Positions 40,667 through 49,878 of a DNA stretch of 64,000 nt are shown in pieces (position 1 is the first letter of the stretch; each line of letters begins with the position of its first letter). A model generated the notes under the pieces. It saw only the letters and a list, made by a program, of their open reading frames with translations, ran no database searches and was not told where the DNA came from. Position numbers and translations under genes: made by a program. Source of the stretch: SZUA-545 sp050297855 (GTDB lineage Bacteria; Campylobacterota; Campylobacteria; Campylobacterales; SZUA-545); NCBI GenBank assembly GCA_050297855.1, contig JBNKTC010000020.1, positions 343,423-407,422 of the forward strand, read 5' to 3'.

Positions 40667-42136
40667 TTACAGTGCCGATAATGTTTGATACTCTTGAAGA
40701 GCATAATCATCCGTCATACCACTAATATAATCAAGCAGCAATCGACTTCGGAAATACCACTCTAGTAGCTTTTTTTCTTCATCTGTATGCGTTGTTTCAT
40801 CAATATCTTCTACACTAACCGAATATGCAACGATGTGCTTTCTAGAAAGCCGATGAAAAAACTTCGCAGCCAAATAATTGTCTATTTTTTTATCATGCAA
40901 TAATTTGGACATATCTTCAAATGAAACTTCTAATATTGGCTTATACAAATTTAATAGGCCTGTTAAAATTGCATGCCCTTTCAGCTCAAGTGTTTCAACT
41001 TCTAGATTGTGATATATATGCTTTACCGAAATATTTTGAAGAATCTTGACAGCAATAAAATACTTGTTGGTTTTATCAAATTCCAAAAGTGAATGATTGA
41101 AGGTCCCTTGGAATATTGCCTCATGATATTCTACATAAGTTTTAGCAACATACCACACAAGAGAATTGATTAGTTTTGCCCTCACCATCACAAGAAAAAG
41201 GTTAAATTGATATGGTTTGTCATCTTTTTGAGCTTTCTCATAAGCGTCTTTGACAAGATCAACTAAATACGTCTCATTAGTCCCATATTCAGAATTTACT
41301 TTCTCTGATTCTTCCTGGACAAGTCGATAAATCTTATCAAGAGTCAAAATTCTCTTATCAACGGCATCCTCAAGGTCAGCTGTTAGATATGAGATATCAT
41401 CTGCAGCTTCCATAATATAAGTAAGTGGGAAACGTGATCCTTTTTCCATTTCTAGCGTGTCACAAATTTCTTGTACAAAGTCTTTTTCTGAATAGTAGTA
41501 CCCAGGTTTTTTTTGGAGATATGAAAACGGTGAATCCTTCTTTGGTTTGGACTCATATGCACCCCGAGTATATTTTAAAATTGAAGCAGTCTGAGTGTAT
41601 GAAAGGTTCAAGCGTTGAAGTTTATGAACAATACGAATAGCTTGTGCATTACCATCAAAGTTGCTCAAATCTTTTAAGAGTTTTTCTCTAAGCTCATTCG
41701 TTTCAGGACTAGAGGAACACAGTTTCTCCAGAATCACTGGCCCCTCTTTTTCCATCCATTCGTTGATTGCCATTTCCGCGAAATGTCCAAAAGGAGGGTT
41801 ACCAATATCGTGCAGAAGACTAGCCATTTCTGTCGTTGAGATAAAGGCATTTTCCATATCTTCAAGATGATATGTTCCTAATCCATGTTTTTCTTTAATA
41901 AGAGATAGAATGGACTTGGCAATATAACGGCTTGTCTGCTGGACTTCTAATGAATGGGTCAAACGACTCCGTACGGCGGCATTGAGTTCAAGTGCAAAAA
42001 CCTGTGTTCTTTTTTGAAGACGTCGCAGAGAAGGTGCAGATATAATACGCCCACGATCACTCTCTACAGAGCTGTCTATATCATCGATAGGATAAAACTT
42101 TCTATGTGTGGTCAACCTTTTACGATAATCAATCAT
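40667..42136 (-). CDS. dgt: Deoxyguanosinetriphosphate triphosphohydrolase (dGTPase)
   Basis: 489 residues, close to Escherichia coli Dgt in length and motif set. The enzyme splits dGTP to deoxyguanosine and tripolyphosphate. Signatures: SDRGRIISAPSLRRLQKRTQ, AAVRSRLTHSLEVQQ, and the HD motif SLLHDIGNPPFGHF, followed by MEAADDISYLTADLEDA with the distal Asp. Dgt-type enzymes act in antiphage defence by dNTP depletion. The start overlaps the end of the DUF2779 gene by 8 bases. Gene order dgt, 110-aa protein, PfkB-NDT, queC-like is unbroken and cotranscribed. Confidence 0.88.
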   Translation of the reverse strand: MIDYRKRLTTHRKFYPIDDIDSSVESDRGRIISAPSLRRLQKRTQVFALELNAAVRSRLTHSLEVQQTSRYIAKSILSLIKEKHGLGTYHLEDMENAFISTTEMASLLHDIGNPPFGHFAEMAINEWMEKEGPVILEKLCSSSPETNELREKLLKDLSNFDGNAQAIRIVHKLQRLNLSYTQTASILKYTRGAYESKPKKDSPFSYLQKKPGYYYSEKDFVQEICDTLEMEKGSRFPLTYIMEAADDISYLTADLEDAVDKRILTLDKIYRLVQEESEKVNSEYGTNETYLVDLVKDAYEKAQKDDKPYQFNLFLVMVRAKLINSLVWYVAKTYVEYHEAIFQGTFNHSLLEFDKTNKYFIAVKILQNISVKHIYHNLEVETLELKGHAILTGLLNLYKPILEVSFEDMSKLLHDKKIDNYLAAKFFHRLSRKHIVAYSVSVEDIDETTHTDEEKKLLEWYFRSRLLLDYISGMTDDYALQEYQTLSAL

Positions 42137-43616
42137 GCATCACCTCTCTCAATTTTTTTAGCACTTTTACCATCGCCAACGTATCCAGTTTACAATACGC
42201 CAGCAACCCGCGTCTGACGGCCTCACGCTCCTCTTCGGGCATCCCAGGGAGCTTCGCATACGCGTTCATCGCCTCGCCGCCGTTTTGCACCCCTTCGAGT
42301 TCCTTATACGCTTCCGCCAGTTCCGGGACAAGTGCAGGAAGGACCTGTTTGATCGAGTAGCTTCCCTGCATCGCGGGGGTGACGTAGTGCTGCTTTTGAA
42401 ACGGAACCATGAGGTCTTTCATATTGGCGTTAATCGCCAGCAGATGATCAGCAAGCTCCGGGAAGCTCCCGGCCAGCTTTGCGATCACCCCTTTTTCAAA
42501 GCTCATGTTATAGGCCAGCACCTGGGCATCGGCGGGGATGTCCTCTACCAGCCGACGGGCCAGCTCGTTCCTGGGATCGATCCCTTCGGGAGCCAGATAC
42601 TCCCGGTGCTCCAGCCTACCGTCTTCATGCTCGATATGGAGCGAATACTGAAACGGTATCTGCTGATAGGGACTGATCCCGCTCCACTGCGGCACCGGCT
42701 GCTGGAATGTCTCGAAGTCGAGGTGGTAGATCGGGTAGGCAAGCGTCCCGAGGAATGCGGCGATGTTCTCCGTGTCGATGTACGTCCGAGCGCTTTTCCA
42801 GTTCTTCACCTTCTGCTTTTGGGTATCCGTCATGTCGTAGTCGTCCGGGATCTCCTCGATCCGGAGGATCCCCCGGCTGTAGAGCTCGACCTGCTTTTTG
42901 CTCCCGAGGTTGAAGATATTAAAAATAGAGTAGTCGGGGATGTTACGCTGGATGTTCCAGCAGTAGGCTTTTGCGTCGCAGTCGTAGGGCTTTTTGCAAT
43001 GGGGGCCGATGTCGATGTCGGGTTCATTCTCCCGGTCTGCCAGATACGCCTCCAGTTCCGCAAGCCTACCGGGGATCTCCCCCATCAATGCCCCGACATC
43101 ATCGCTCACGTCAAGGATCGTAAAAAGCCCATTCAGATCGAGCGTATCTCCACGGACGTAGTCACTGTTGAGATGCACCACATAGCTCTTGATGACGGGG
43201 AACCCGAGGCTCTCCAGAACATAGCGCTGGATGGAGACGTCGTGCAGGTAGATATCCTTGAGCTCCGTGGAGCTCTTGACCTCGTATATCTCAAACCCCT
43301 GCGGCGTATTCCGCAGGATATCCACCATGACGACGATCCCGTCATGGATAAAGGTCGCTTCGTAAATACTCTCCAGCCCCTCATCCAGCCACCGCCGCGT
43401 CGTCTCGACCATCCCGGCAAAATCACCTGGATCGAAGGCCACCTCACGGCCTCCCGGAAAAAGATCACACGCCAGCTCTCCGACCACATTTCCCGCCTCA
43501 AAACGCACCTGCGCCGCTGCATCGGGCGGGGTGAGGACCTCTGGCTTGTACTTTTTCAGCCAGAGGGCTTTTGGGCACTGGACTCCGCAGGTGTAGAGGG
43601 ATTTGGAAAGAGACAT
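42129..43616 (-). CDS. DUF2779 domain protein (Cas4/RecB-like plus exonuclease-like)
   Basis: 495 residues. The N-terminal half has a PD-(D/E)XK/Cas4-like pattern: YTCGVQCPKALWLKKYKPEV, then DGIVVMVDILRNT and FEIYEVKSSTELKD (D...ExK), with cysteines CKKPYDCDAKAYCW that fit an iron-sulphur cluster. The C-terminal half (YPIYHLDFETFQQPVPQW, VLAYNMSFEKGV, LAYCKLDTLAMVKVL) is a DEDD-type exonuclease-like DUF2779 region. Its G+C is clearly higher than that of the neighbours. It precedes the dgt cassette and overlaps it, so it is cotranscribed. Likely a DNA-processing nuclease; direct partner unknown. Confidence 0.75.
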   Translation of the reverse strand: MSLSKSLYTCGVQCPKALWLKKYKPEVLTPPDAAAQVRFEAGNVVGELACDLFPGGREVAFDPGDFAGMVETTRRWLDEGLESIYEATFIHDGIVVMVDILRNTPQGFEIYEVKSSTELKDIYLHDVSIQRYVLESLGFPVIKSYVVHLNSDYVRGDTLDLNGLFTILDVSDDVGALMGEIPGRLAELEAYLADRENEPDIDIGPHCKKPYDCDAKAYCWNIQRNIPDYSIFNIFNLGSKKQVELYSRGILRIEEIPDDYDMTDTQKQKVKNWKSARTYIDTENIAAFLGTLAYPIYHLDFETFQQPVPQWSGISPYQQIPFQYSLHIEHEDGRLEHREYLAPEGIDPRNELARRLVEDIPADAQVLAYNMSFEKGVIAKLAGSFPELADHLLAINANMKDLMVPFQKQHYVTPAMQGSYSIKQVLPALVPELAEAYKELEGVQNGGEAMNAYAKLPGMPEEEREAVRRGLLAYCKLDTLAMVKVLKKLREVMHD

Positions 43617-43620
43617 TCAC

Positions 43621-45501
43621 TTATCCATTAATCCGGTCAGGGGTAATACCTGAGCTTCTCAGTATTTCGTATAGAGGAGCGATTGTCCTACTACTCTGTC
43701 GAATATTTTCACCATCAATTTCTCGATTAATACTCGCAGTAAATACAATTCTCTTTTTTGCTCTTGAAAATGCCACAAAAAAACCATTTGTTTCTTCTGT
43801 CGCATTATTGTTGTAGCCCCATAAAGCATTATCCTCCAAACCAATAAAAATCACTGTGTGAAACTCCAATCCCTTACTTTTATGCATAGTCATAATCGGT
43901 ATAGAGTTTTCACCTTCAAGTGCAACGAGCGCATTACTCAAGTTGTTTGCAGAATCTATATAATATTTAAAAAGGAATGTTGCAATTTTTTGAAGTGTAT
44001 CGTTGAAGTAATTTCCTTGACGATATTGCCTGAACTCTGTCATTAAAATGTCAGTTCCAATAAAGTCGACAATTCGTGTCAAAAAAACTGATAAATCATT
44101 TTCGCTAGCGAATCTGTTGTTTGAAAGATTGGCTTTCATCTCTGCCAGAAATTCACCTGTCTCCTTAACTAATATGTCTGCTTGATCTTCCCCGTGTATA
44201 CCAATTAAAAAGTCCATCATTCTTGACCATTGTGCTGTAGATTTACTCTGAGTAATAAGTTTCAACATATCAATAACTAGTTGCGTCAGGGGTTCAACCA
44301 GAATATCTTGTAGTTCGTTTTCAACTCTTGAAGCTATACCACGCTGTAAAAGTTCCGACATAATCGTTGTAGTGTACCGCTCTGGCGTTTGCCGTGTCAG
44401 CAGGCAAATATCTCTCGGTTTTACATTGTCATTGCTTATATAGCTATTTATTAAATCAGCGATATTAGAAGCTTCAAGCGCTGAATTTTCAAAAATGAGC
44501 ACTCTGCATTCACCCTCTCCTTCGGATTCATCCATAGATTCGACTCTTATAGCATTTTGACCTTCAAGTGTTTGGGTAATTGCATGTTGAATCTCAACAA
44601 GTCGTGGGGCAGATCGATAGTTTCTAATGAGTGTAAAATGTTGTGCTTTAAAATCAGCTGCAAAATGGTTGAATACACCATCAAGAGCTCGCGCCCAGCC
44701 CATAATGCGTTGTTTATTGTCACCAACTGCCGTGACTTTTGCCGAACTGTTTTGAAAGCATGTCTTTGTAAGTTCGTATTGTATATCAGTGACATCTTGA
44801 AACTCATCAAGAAAGACAAATGAATAGCTATTACGCAATGCCAGCAGCAATTTTGAGTTCGTACGTAAAATCAGTTCTGACAATCGGCCAATCATAGTAA
44901 ACGAAAGACGCGAAGATTGTTGTTCATGCAGAAAATATCGCCACAGTTTTTTTGCCACCTGTTTTTCAAGCGTTTCTTCAGTTAAACCTTCTACAGGGAG
45001 GATATTGCCAGTCAAATGCCTTTTTTCAAAAGACTGATGGTGCAGCTGTTGTCTTTCAAATGGAGTAATGTCAAGCTGATCCAAAAAGTTTGACATTGGC
45101 GCAGCTTTATTGATATCAAAATCAATTTCATAATCTTCGGAAGGACGCCATATTTCCGGAAGTGCATTTTTGAAACGATCCAGAATGCTTTTGGCAAAAG
45201 CATCGAAAGTAAATGAGTCAAAACGTGATGCGAGTTCCTTGCCACATCGAAGTTCAACACGATCTTTCAGGTTTTTTGCAGCATCCCTTTTGAAACTGAT
45301 GGCCAGAATTCTTTTTGGATAGGGGCATAGTCCGGTTTGTAGCAAATAAGTAGCTCTTTGGGCAAGGAGTTCAGTTTTACCTGCACCCGGTCCAGCTGTA
45401 ACCAGCGCATTGTGATCAACTTCTCGAACAACATTCAAGGCAATTGGTTCGAGACTCTCAACACCTTGAGGTTCCCAGTCTGCTGGATTTATTCTTGGCA
45501 T
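43621..45501 (-). CDS. UvrD/Rep-like superfamily 1 helicase, GajB-like
   Basis: 626 residues. Motif I is VTAGPGAGKTELLAQRA, motif II FVFLDEFQDVTDIQYEL, motif III-like VTAVGDNKQRIMGWARA, motif IV NYRSAPRLVEIQ, and motifs V-VI appear as TMHKSKGLEFHTVIFIGLED and FVAFSRAKKRIVFTAS. It starts 6 bases after the OLD nuclease stop. The OLD nuclease plus UvrD helicase pair is the arrangement of Gabija antiphage systems (GajA-GajB), although both proteins here are longer than many described members. It unwinds DNA in partnership with the nuclease. Confidence 0.8.
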   Translation of the reverse strand: MPRINPADWEPQGVESLEPIALNVVREVDHNALVTAGPGAGKTELLAQRATYLLQTGLCPYPKRILAISFKRDAAKNLKDRVELRCGKELASRFDSFTFDAFAKSILDRFKNALPEIWRPSEDYEIDFDINKAAPMSNFLDQLDITPFERQQLHHQSFEKRHLTGNILPVEGLTEETLEKQVAKKLWRYFLHEQQSSRLSFTMIGRLSELILRTNSKLLLALRNSYSFVFLDEFQDVTDIQYELTKTCFQNSSAKVTAVGDNKQRIMGWARALDGVFNHFAADFKAQHFTLIRNYRSAPRLVEIQHAITQTLEGQNAIRVESMDESEGEGECRVLIFENSALEASNIADLINSYISNDNVKPRDICLLTRQTPERYTTTIMSELLQRGIASRVENELQDILVEPLTQLVIDMLKLITQSKSTAQWSRMMDFLIGIHGEDQADILVKETGEFLAEMKANLSNNRFASENDLSVFLTRIVDFIGTDILMTEFRQYRQGNYFNDTLQKIATFLFKYYIDSANNLSNALVALEGENSIPIMTMHKSKGLEFHTVIFIGLEDNALWGYNNNATEETNGFFVAFSRAKKRIVFTASINREIDGENIRQSSRTIAPLYEILRSSGITPDRING

Positions 45502-45507
45502 ATCAAT

Positions 45508-47499
45508 TTATCCTTCAGACAACTTTGTTGCTATTTTGGTCACCACTTCGTACAAAACAGCAGGGCATTGGGATATTAGAGTTTCATCTGAAATTTTGGA
45601 TAGTGTCTCAATATGTGATGCAGGTTTCCCCCGACCTAAAAAAAGATAGCGGTACCAGTAATATTTTTCATGATCAGGTTGTGCGAAATCTGTCAACTCT
45701 ATTTCTTGAGCTTCTTTTTTCAAAACAGCAGCTATAGCCTGTTTGGTTTTTTCATCATAGTTTTCATGTCCGACTTCCGGAATGTTAGGTCCACCGTTTT
45801 CCGGTGCCAATGCTTTAAATTGTTCAGGAAATCGTTCAAACATCATAAAATCAATATCAATTGGGTGTGAAAAGTAGATGTCATAACTCTTTAATAAATC
45901 AATCCAGCCATTTTCAGTATCTTCATTTAGTTCCCAAGAGTGCATACCATCAAATTTTGCGTCATCTAATACCGAACCATCCTGCAAAGTCAACAATGAA
46001 GTTCTGTCAATTCCGTTTTCTATTAGTTGCTTCAAAACATACTTAATTCGTCCCCAAGCCCCACCACCGCGCTTTCGATCATAGTCTAGCAAGGTAATAT
46101 AAGGAATCTTCAACTCATTCAAAAGCTTCCAGAAATGGTTTACATGACGCCCGCCAAGCGGTACCATAGAAACAAATGAATCATCCATAGGAATATTGAA
46201 TGCTTCAGCAACTTTTGGAATGACGATCTCTTCGCTGTCACCCTCACCCAATACAACTAACTTGGAAAAATAAAGTTCGGGGTAGGCCTTTACGGCTTCT
46301 TTTACGTATTTGAAAGCATCGCTTGTTGCTTCAGGCATCGTTATTGTAGAAACCATTGTATTTCGATTCTCAAGTCGTAAATAGCGGATTTCTTCAGGCT
46401 CTATGCGCCTTAAAATGGATGGTGAATGACTTGTGACAAGCACCTGTGCTCTACCTGTTCCAATAATTTCCCGATAGAGTTTAATGATTTTCCCAATATA
46501 GTGTGGTGCTAAATGATTTTCCGGTTCTTCAATTGCAAAAATAGATAGAAGTGGTGGAGACATCATTTCAGGGTCGATACCGTTGGCATCATTCAGAAGT
46601 ATCTTGTTTTCCAGATCAAAAATACTGCATATAAGGGTAAAGTAAAAAAGTGACTTCATGCCATCACTGAGTCGTTCAATAGTTTCTTCATAACCTGTTG
46701 GCGAAGGGGTAAAGGAAACCTCGATTTTAGAAAGCATTTTTTCAAATGTACCTTCAACCGGATTGACATTGATTGATTGGTACATCTCTGACGTAAACAA
46801 GCGTTGCCAATGCTCTGTAAACGAAGTTTGCATGGTTTGAACACCTGTTTCAGCCTGAAATGCTGTTTTCATATTTTGAACGAATGTGTCAAAATTACCT
46901 TTGGTGGTTTTTGACCATTCAATTGATCGTAGAAGCTGGAACATAATGCTTCCGGCTGAATGTTTCAACTGCTTGGATGGGTCTCGTGTAGCTGGAATAT
47001 AATGCACTTGTATCTTTGAACGCTCAAATGGTCTTAATGGTTGTTTTTGTTCATCTGTGATTTTTTCACTACCAGATAAGATCCAATAAATCTTTTGCTC
47101 AACATCTCCACCGGGTGTATTACTGTTGTACCAAGTTGCTTCTAGTTTGATGCGGCAATACGGGGTCGAGTCTGGTTCATCGATAATCATGTGTCGGAAC
47201 ATTTCCGCTACGGATTCCGAGCCATCACCCGCTTCAAGTTCAGGAAATTTGAGTGTTACTTCAATACTGAGTTGACGTTCTGGTTGATCTTCTAAACGCT
47301 CAGTTGGAGGGATGTGAAAATCAGAATTGAGAATTGTATGCAGAGACTTATCGATCCCAAACAGTCGAGCCAGTGCAAGTAATACTGCACTTTTTCCTGT
47401 ACCGTTAGATCCGATAATTGCCGTTAGTTGAGGCAAAGCTATTGTCGTTCTATTTTCGAAAGACTGAAAGTTTTCCAAAGTTATTGAATCAATATACAT
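45508..47499 (-). CDS. OLD-family ATP-dependent nuclease (ABC ATPase plus TOPRIM), GajA-like
   Basis: 663 residues. N-terminal ABC ATPase: LTAIIGSNGTGKSAVLLAL (Walker A), RLSDGMKSLFYF (signature), FAIEEPENHLAPH (Walker B) and LVTSHSPSILRR (His switch). C-terminal TOPRIM nuclease: LVVLGEGDSEEIVIPKVAEA with the catalytic Glu, and ITLLDYDRKRGGG with the D-x-D pair. Class 2 OLD proteins paired with a UvrD helicase form Gabija, which nicks phage DNA and is kept inactive by normal NTP levels. The dNTP-consuming enzymes next door make the neighbourhood notable. Confidence 0.82.
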   Translation of the reverse strand: MYIDSITLENFQSFENRTTIALPQLTAIIGSNGTGKSAVLLALARLFGIDKSLHTILNSDFHIPPTERLEDQPERQLSIEVTLKFPELEAGDGSESVAEMFRHMIIDEPDSTPYCRIKLEATWYNSNTPGGDVEQKIYWILSGSEKITDEQKQPLRPFERSKIQVHYIPATRDPSKQLKHSAGSIMFQLLRSIEWSKTTKGNFDTFVQNMKTAFQAETGVQTMQTSFTEHWQRLFTSEMYQSINVNPVEGTFEKMLSKIEVSFTPSPTGYEETIERLSDGMKSLFYFTLICSIFDLENKILLNDANGIDPEMMSPPLLSIFAIEEPENHLAPHYIGKIIKLYREIIGTGRAQVLVTSHSPSILRRIEPEEIRYLRLENRNTMVSTITMPEATSDAFKYVKEAVKAYPELYFSKLVVLGEGDSEEIVIPKVAEAFNIPMDDSFVSMVPLGGRHVNHFWKLLNELKIPYITLLDYDRKRGGGAWGRIKYVLKQLIENGIDRTSLLTLQDGSVLDDAKFDGMHSWELNEDTENGWIDLLKSYDIYFSHPIDIDFMMFERFPEQFKALAPENGGPNIPEVGHENYDEKTKQAIAAVLKKEAQEIELTDFAQPDHEKYYWYRYLFLGRGKPASHIETLSKISDETLISQCPAVLYEVVTKIATKLSEG

Positions 47500-47520
47500 T
47501 GTATGTCCCTTTTATCATTT

Positions 47521-49878
47521 TCACAATTCCACCACTTTCTCAAACATCTCTTTGATCTCCGTCTCATGGGAAATCAAAAAGATCTGCCTGTACGACTCAC
47601 TGATAGTGTGAAATGCCTCCATAATTCGAAGTCGCCGCTCTTCGTCCTGACTGCCAAAGACCTCGTCGAAGGCGAGGAAACCGATGTTGCCGCCACCACT
47701 GAGTTCACCCAGAGTTTTTGAGATGGCAATACGCAGGACGAGGTTTGCCAGATCGATCTCACCGCCGCTGAAACGTTCGATGGGGAAGCGTTCGCCGTTG
47801 TCGTAGATGAAAAAGTCAAACTCCGGGCTGACTTCGATGTGCTGGTATTTTCCCCGGGTGATGCGGCTGTACATCTCGCTGGCGACTTCGCCGATGCGGG
47901 GGGTAATCCGGGCGTTTACGTGGGTCTTAAACTCCGCCATAAGGGCTTTGAGCTTGTCGTAGTCGTTGCGCTCGGCGATCCTGCCTGCCAAGGCGGCTTT
48001 TTGGGTGTCGTTGCGTTTTAGCTCTTTGTCGATCGCTTCGATATCTCTGAGGATATTGGCGTGATCCAGCGTGACGGCATGGAGCTTGGCGGCGTGGGCG
48101 TCCTTGTCGGCTTCGGTCTTGGCGGCCTGGGTGATGGCATCGGTGTGGGCTTTTTCGCTGTAGCTGTCCGCTTTCAGCTCTTTTTCCGCTTCGGCGAGGG
48201 CTTTTTTGTCTGCCTCGATGCTCTTTTTCAAGGTTTCGAGAGCTTCACTCTTGGCGGGGATGGTAGCGATGAGGGCTTCCAGCTTTAGCAGGGCTTCGAC
48301 TTGAGGTTTGAGGGTCTGGTGCTCTTTTTTGAGAGCTTCGTGGGTATGCTCGTCGTAGGTGACAATGCCTAGTTTATCCAGCGCTGCTTTGTTACTGAGG
48401 CCCCTTGTCTCCACCTCTTTGAACTGCACCTGCGCTTTTTGCAGATCGGCGGTTTTGCTCTGTAGCAAAGCAATCTGTTTGTCTGTGTCGGCGGCCTGTT
48501 TCTCCGCTTCGGCGACCATTTTTTGCTTTTCAGTTCTCTCTTTGGCGAGTGTGTCGATGGTCTTCTGGGTGACGTCGATGGCTTTTTGGTAGACGTCGGT
48601 AATCTCTTTGTTGAGGGAGTCCAGCACCGTGTCGTACTGCTCCAGCAGCGGGCGCGTGCAGGTGGGGCAGGCAGACTCGCGCCCGAGTGCCGTGATGGTC
48701 TCCACCTGTTTGGCTACTTTGGCAATGGCCGCGCGGTTGGAGGCGATAGTGGCATTGTGGGCGGCGATCTCGTCGTCGAGTTTTTGGAGGGTCTCTTTGG
48801 CTTTGGTGAGGGCGGTCTGCTCTACCTTGAAGCGCTCCTGGATCGTCGGGAGGGGTTCGATGGCTTTGGTCAGCTCGACGATCTCTTTGGTGCGGCTTTT
48901 AAACTCCTCGCGCAGCTGGGCCTGGGCTTTTTCAAGCCCCTCTTTTTTGAGGAAATTGGCCTTTCGGGTCTCCTGGTCGGCGAGGGATTTTTCCAGGGTT
49001 TCCAGCTGGGTTTTGAGGGGTAGCTGCTGGGTATAGCGCTCTGATTCAGCCCGGAGGGCAGTCAGCTCTTTTTCCTGGACGATGCGCTGCTCTTCATGGG
49101 AGGCCAGCGTCTGTTTGGCACGCTCTAAAGATTCCTGCTTTTTGGCCCGGGCCTCTTTGGCTTTTTGCTGGGTCTCGACAGCGGTTTTTGCCGCTTCATG
49201 GGCGGCTTTGAGTTTGGCCGCCTCTTCAGTGAGGGTTTTGATGGTAGCCTGGAGAGCGGCGGCGCTTTCGTTTTTGGCCTTGCGATCATTCTCATGCTGC
49301 TTCAGTGTTGCTTCATCTAATAGATAGCTTTCGGCGGCTTTGATATCACGGTTCAGGTCGCGCAGCTCGTCACGGATCATCCCTTCGATGGCATCGATCT
49401 TCTCCAGTCCCAGCAGGCGGCGCATCATCGCCTTGCGGTCCTCGTTTTTCATGGAGCTGAGTGCTGTCAGCTCCTTTTGGGAGGCGAAAACGGTGCGCAG
49501 GAATGCCTCTTTTCCGATGCCCAGCAGTTTGGTGACGGCTCCCGTGACCTCCTTGGCCCCGCTCACCAGGCTCTCACCCCCCTCCTCCAGCTTGGCGTAA
49601 GCGACAAGGTTTTTCCCCCGAAACTCCCGGCTAACGATGTAGCTCTTCTCATCCACGGTAAACCGCAGGTCGACCTTCACGCCCCCTTCGCTGCCTACGG
49701 TGGGGAGCAGCTCTTTGTTCCCCTTGTATTCGCCGTAGAGTGCGAAAAAGACCGCCTCGAAGATCGTCGACTTCCCGCTGCCGTTTCGTCCCAGGATGCC
49801 ATAGAGTCCGTCTTCAAAAGCGATCTCGAAGGACGGGTAGCGCTTGAAGTTGTGGAGCTTCAGGTACTCAAGCGTCAT
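47521..49878 (-). CDS. sbcC: SbcC-type SMC ATPase (MRN nuclease subunit)
   Basis: 785 residues. N-terminal Walker A YGILGRNGSGKSTIFEAVFF, a long coiled coil (about 165-640) broken by the zinc hook ESACPTCTRPLL, and C-terminal signature ERFSGGEIDLANLVLRIA plus Walker B IGFLAFDEVFGSQDEERR. With SbcD it processes DNA ends, hairpins and cross-links. Start overlaps the sbcD end by 11 bases. G+C is higher than in the Gabija-like genes beside it. Confidence 0.9.
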   Translation of the reverse strand: MTLEYLKLHNFKRYPSFEIAFEDGLYGILGRNGSGKSTIFEAVFFALYGEYKGNKELLPTVGSEGGVKVDLRFTVDEKSYIVSREFRGKNLVAYAKLEEGGESLVSGAKEVTGAVTKLLGIGKEAFLRTVFASQKELTALSSMKNEDRKAMMRRLLGLEKIDAIEGMIRDELRDLNRDIKAAESYLLDEATLKQHENDRKAKNESAAALQATIKTLTEEAAKLKAAHEAAKTAVETQQKAKEARAKKQESLERAKQTLASHEEQRIVQEKELTALRAESERYTQQLPLKTQLETLEKSLADQETRKANFLKKEGLEKAQAQLREEFKSRTKEIVELTKAIEPLPTIQERFKVEQTALTKAKETLQKLDDEIAAHNATIASNRAAIAKVAKQVETITALGRESACPTCTRPLLEQYDTVLDSLNKEITDVYQKAIDVTQKTIDTLAKERTEKQKMVAEAEKQAADTDKQIALLQSKTADLQKAQVQFKEVETRGLSNKAALDKLGIVTYDEHTHEALKKEHQTLKPQVEALLKLEALIATIPAKSEALETLKKSIEADKKALAEAEKELKADSYSEKAHTDAITQAAKTEADKDAHAAKLHAVTLDHANILRDIEAIDKELKRNDTQKAALAGRIAERNDYDKLKALMAEFKTHVNARITPRIGEVASEMYSRITRGKYQHIEVSPEFDFFIYDNGERFPIERFSGGEIDLANLVLRIAISKTLGELSGGGNIGFLAFDEVFGSQDEERRLRIMEAFHTISESYRQIFLISHETEIKEMFEKVVEL

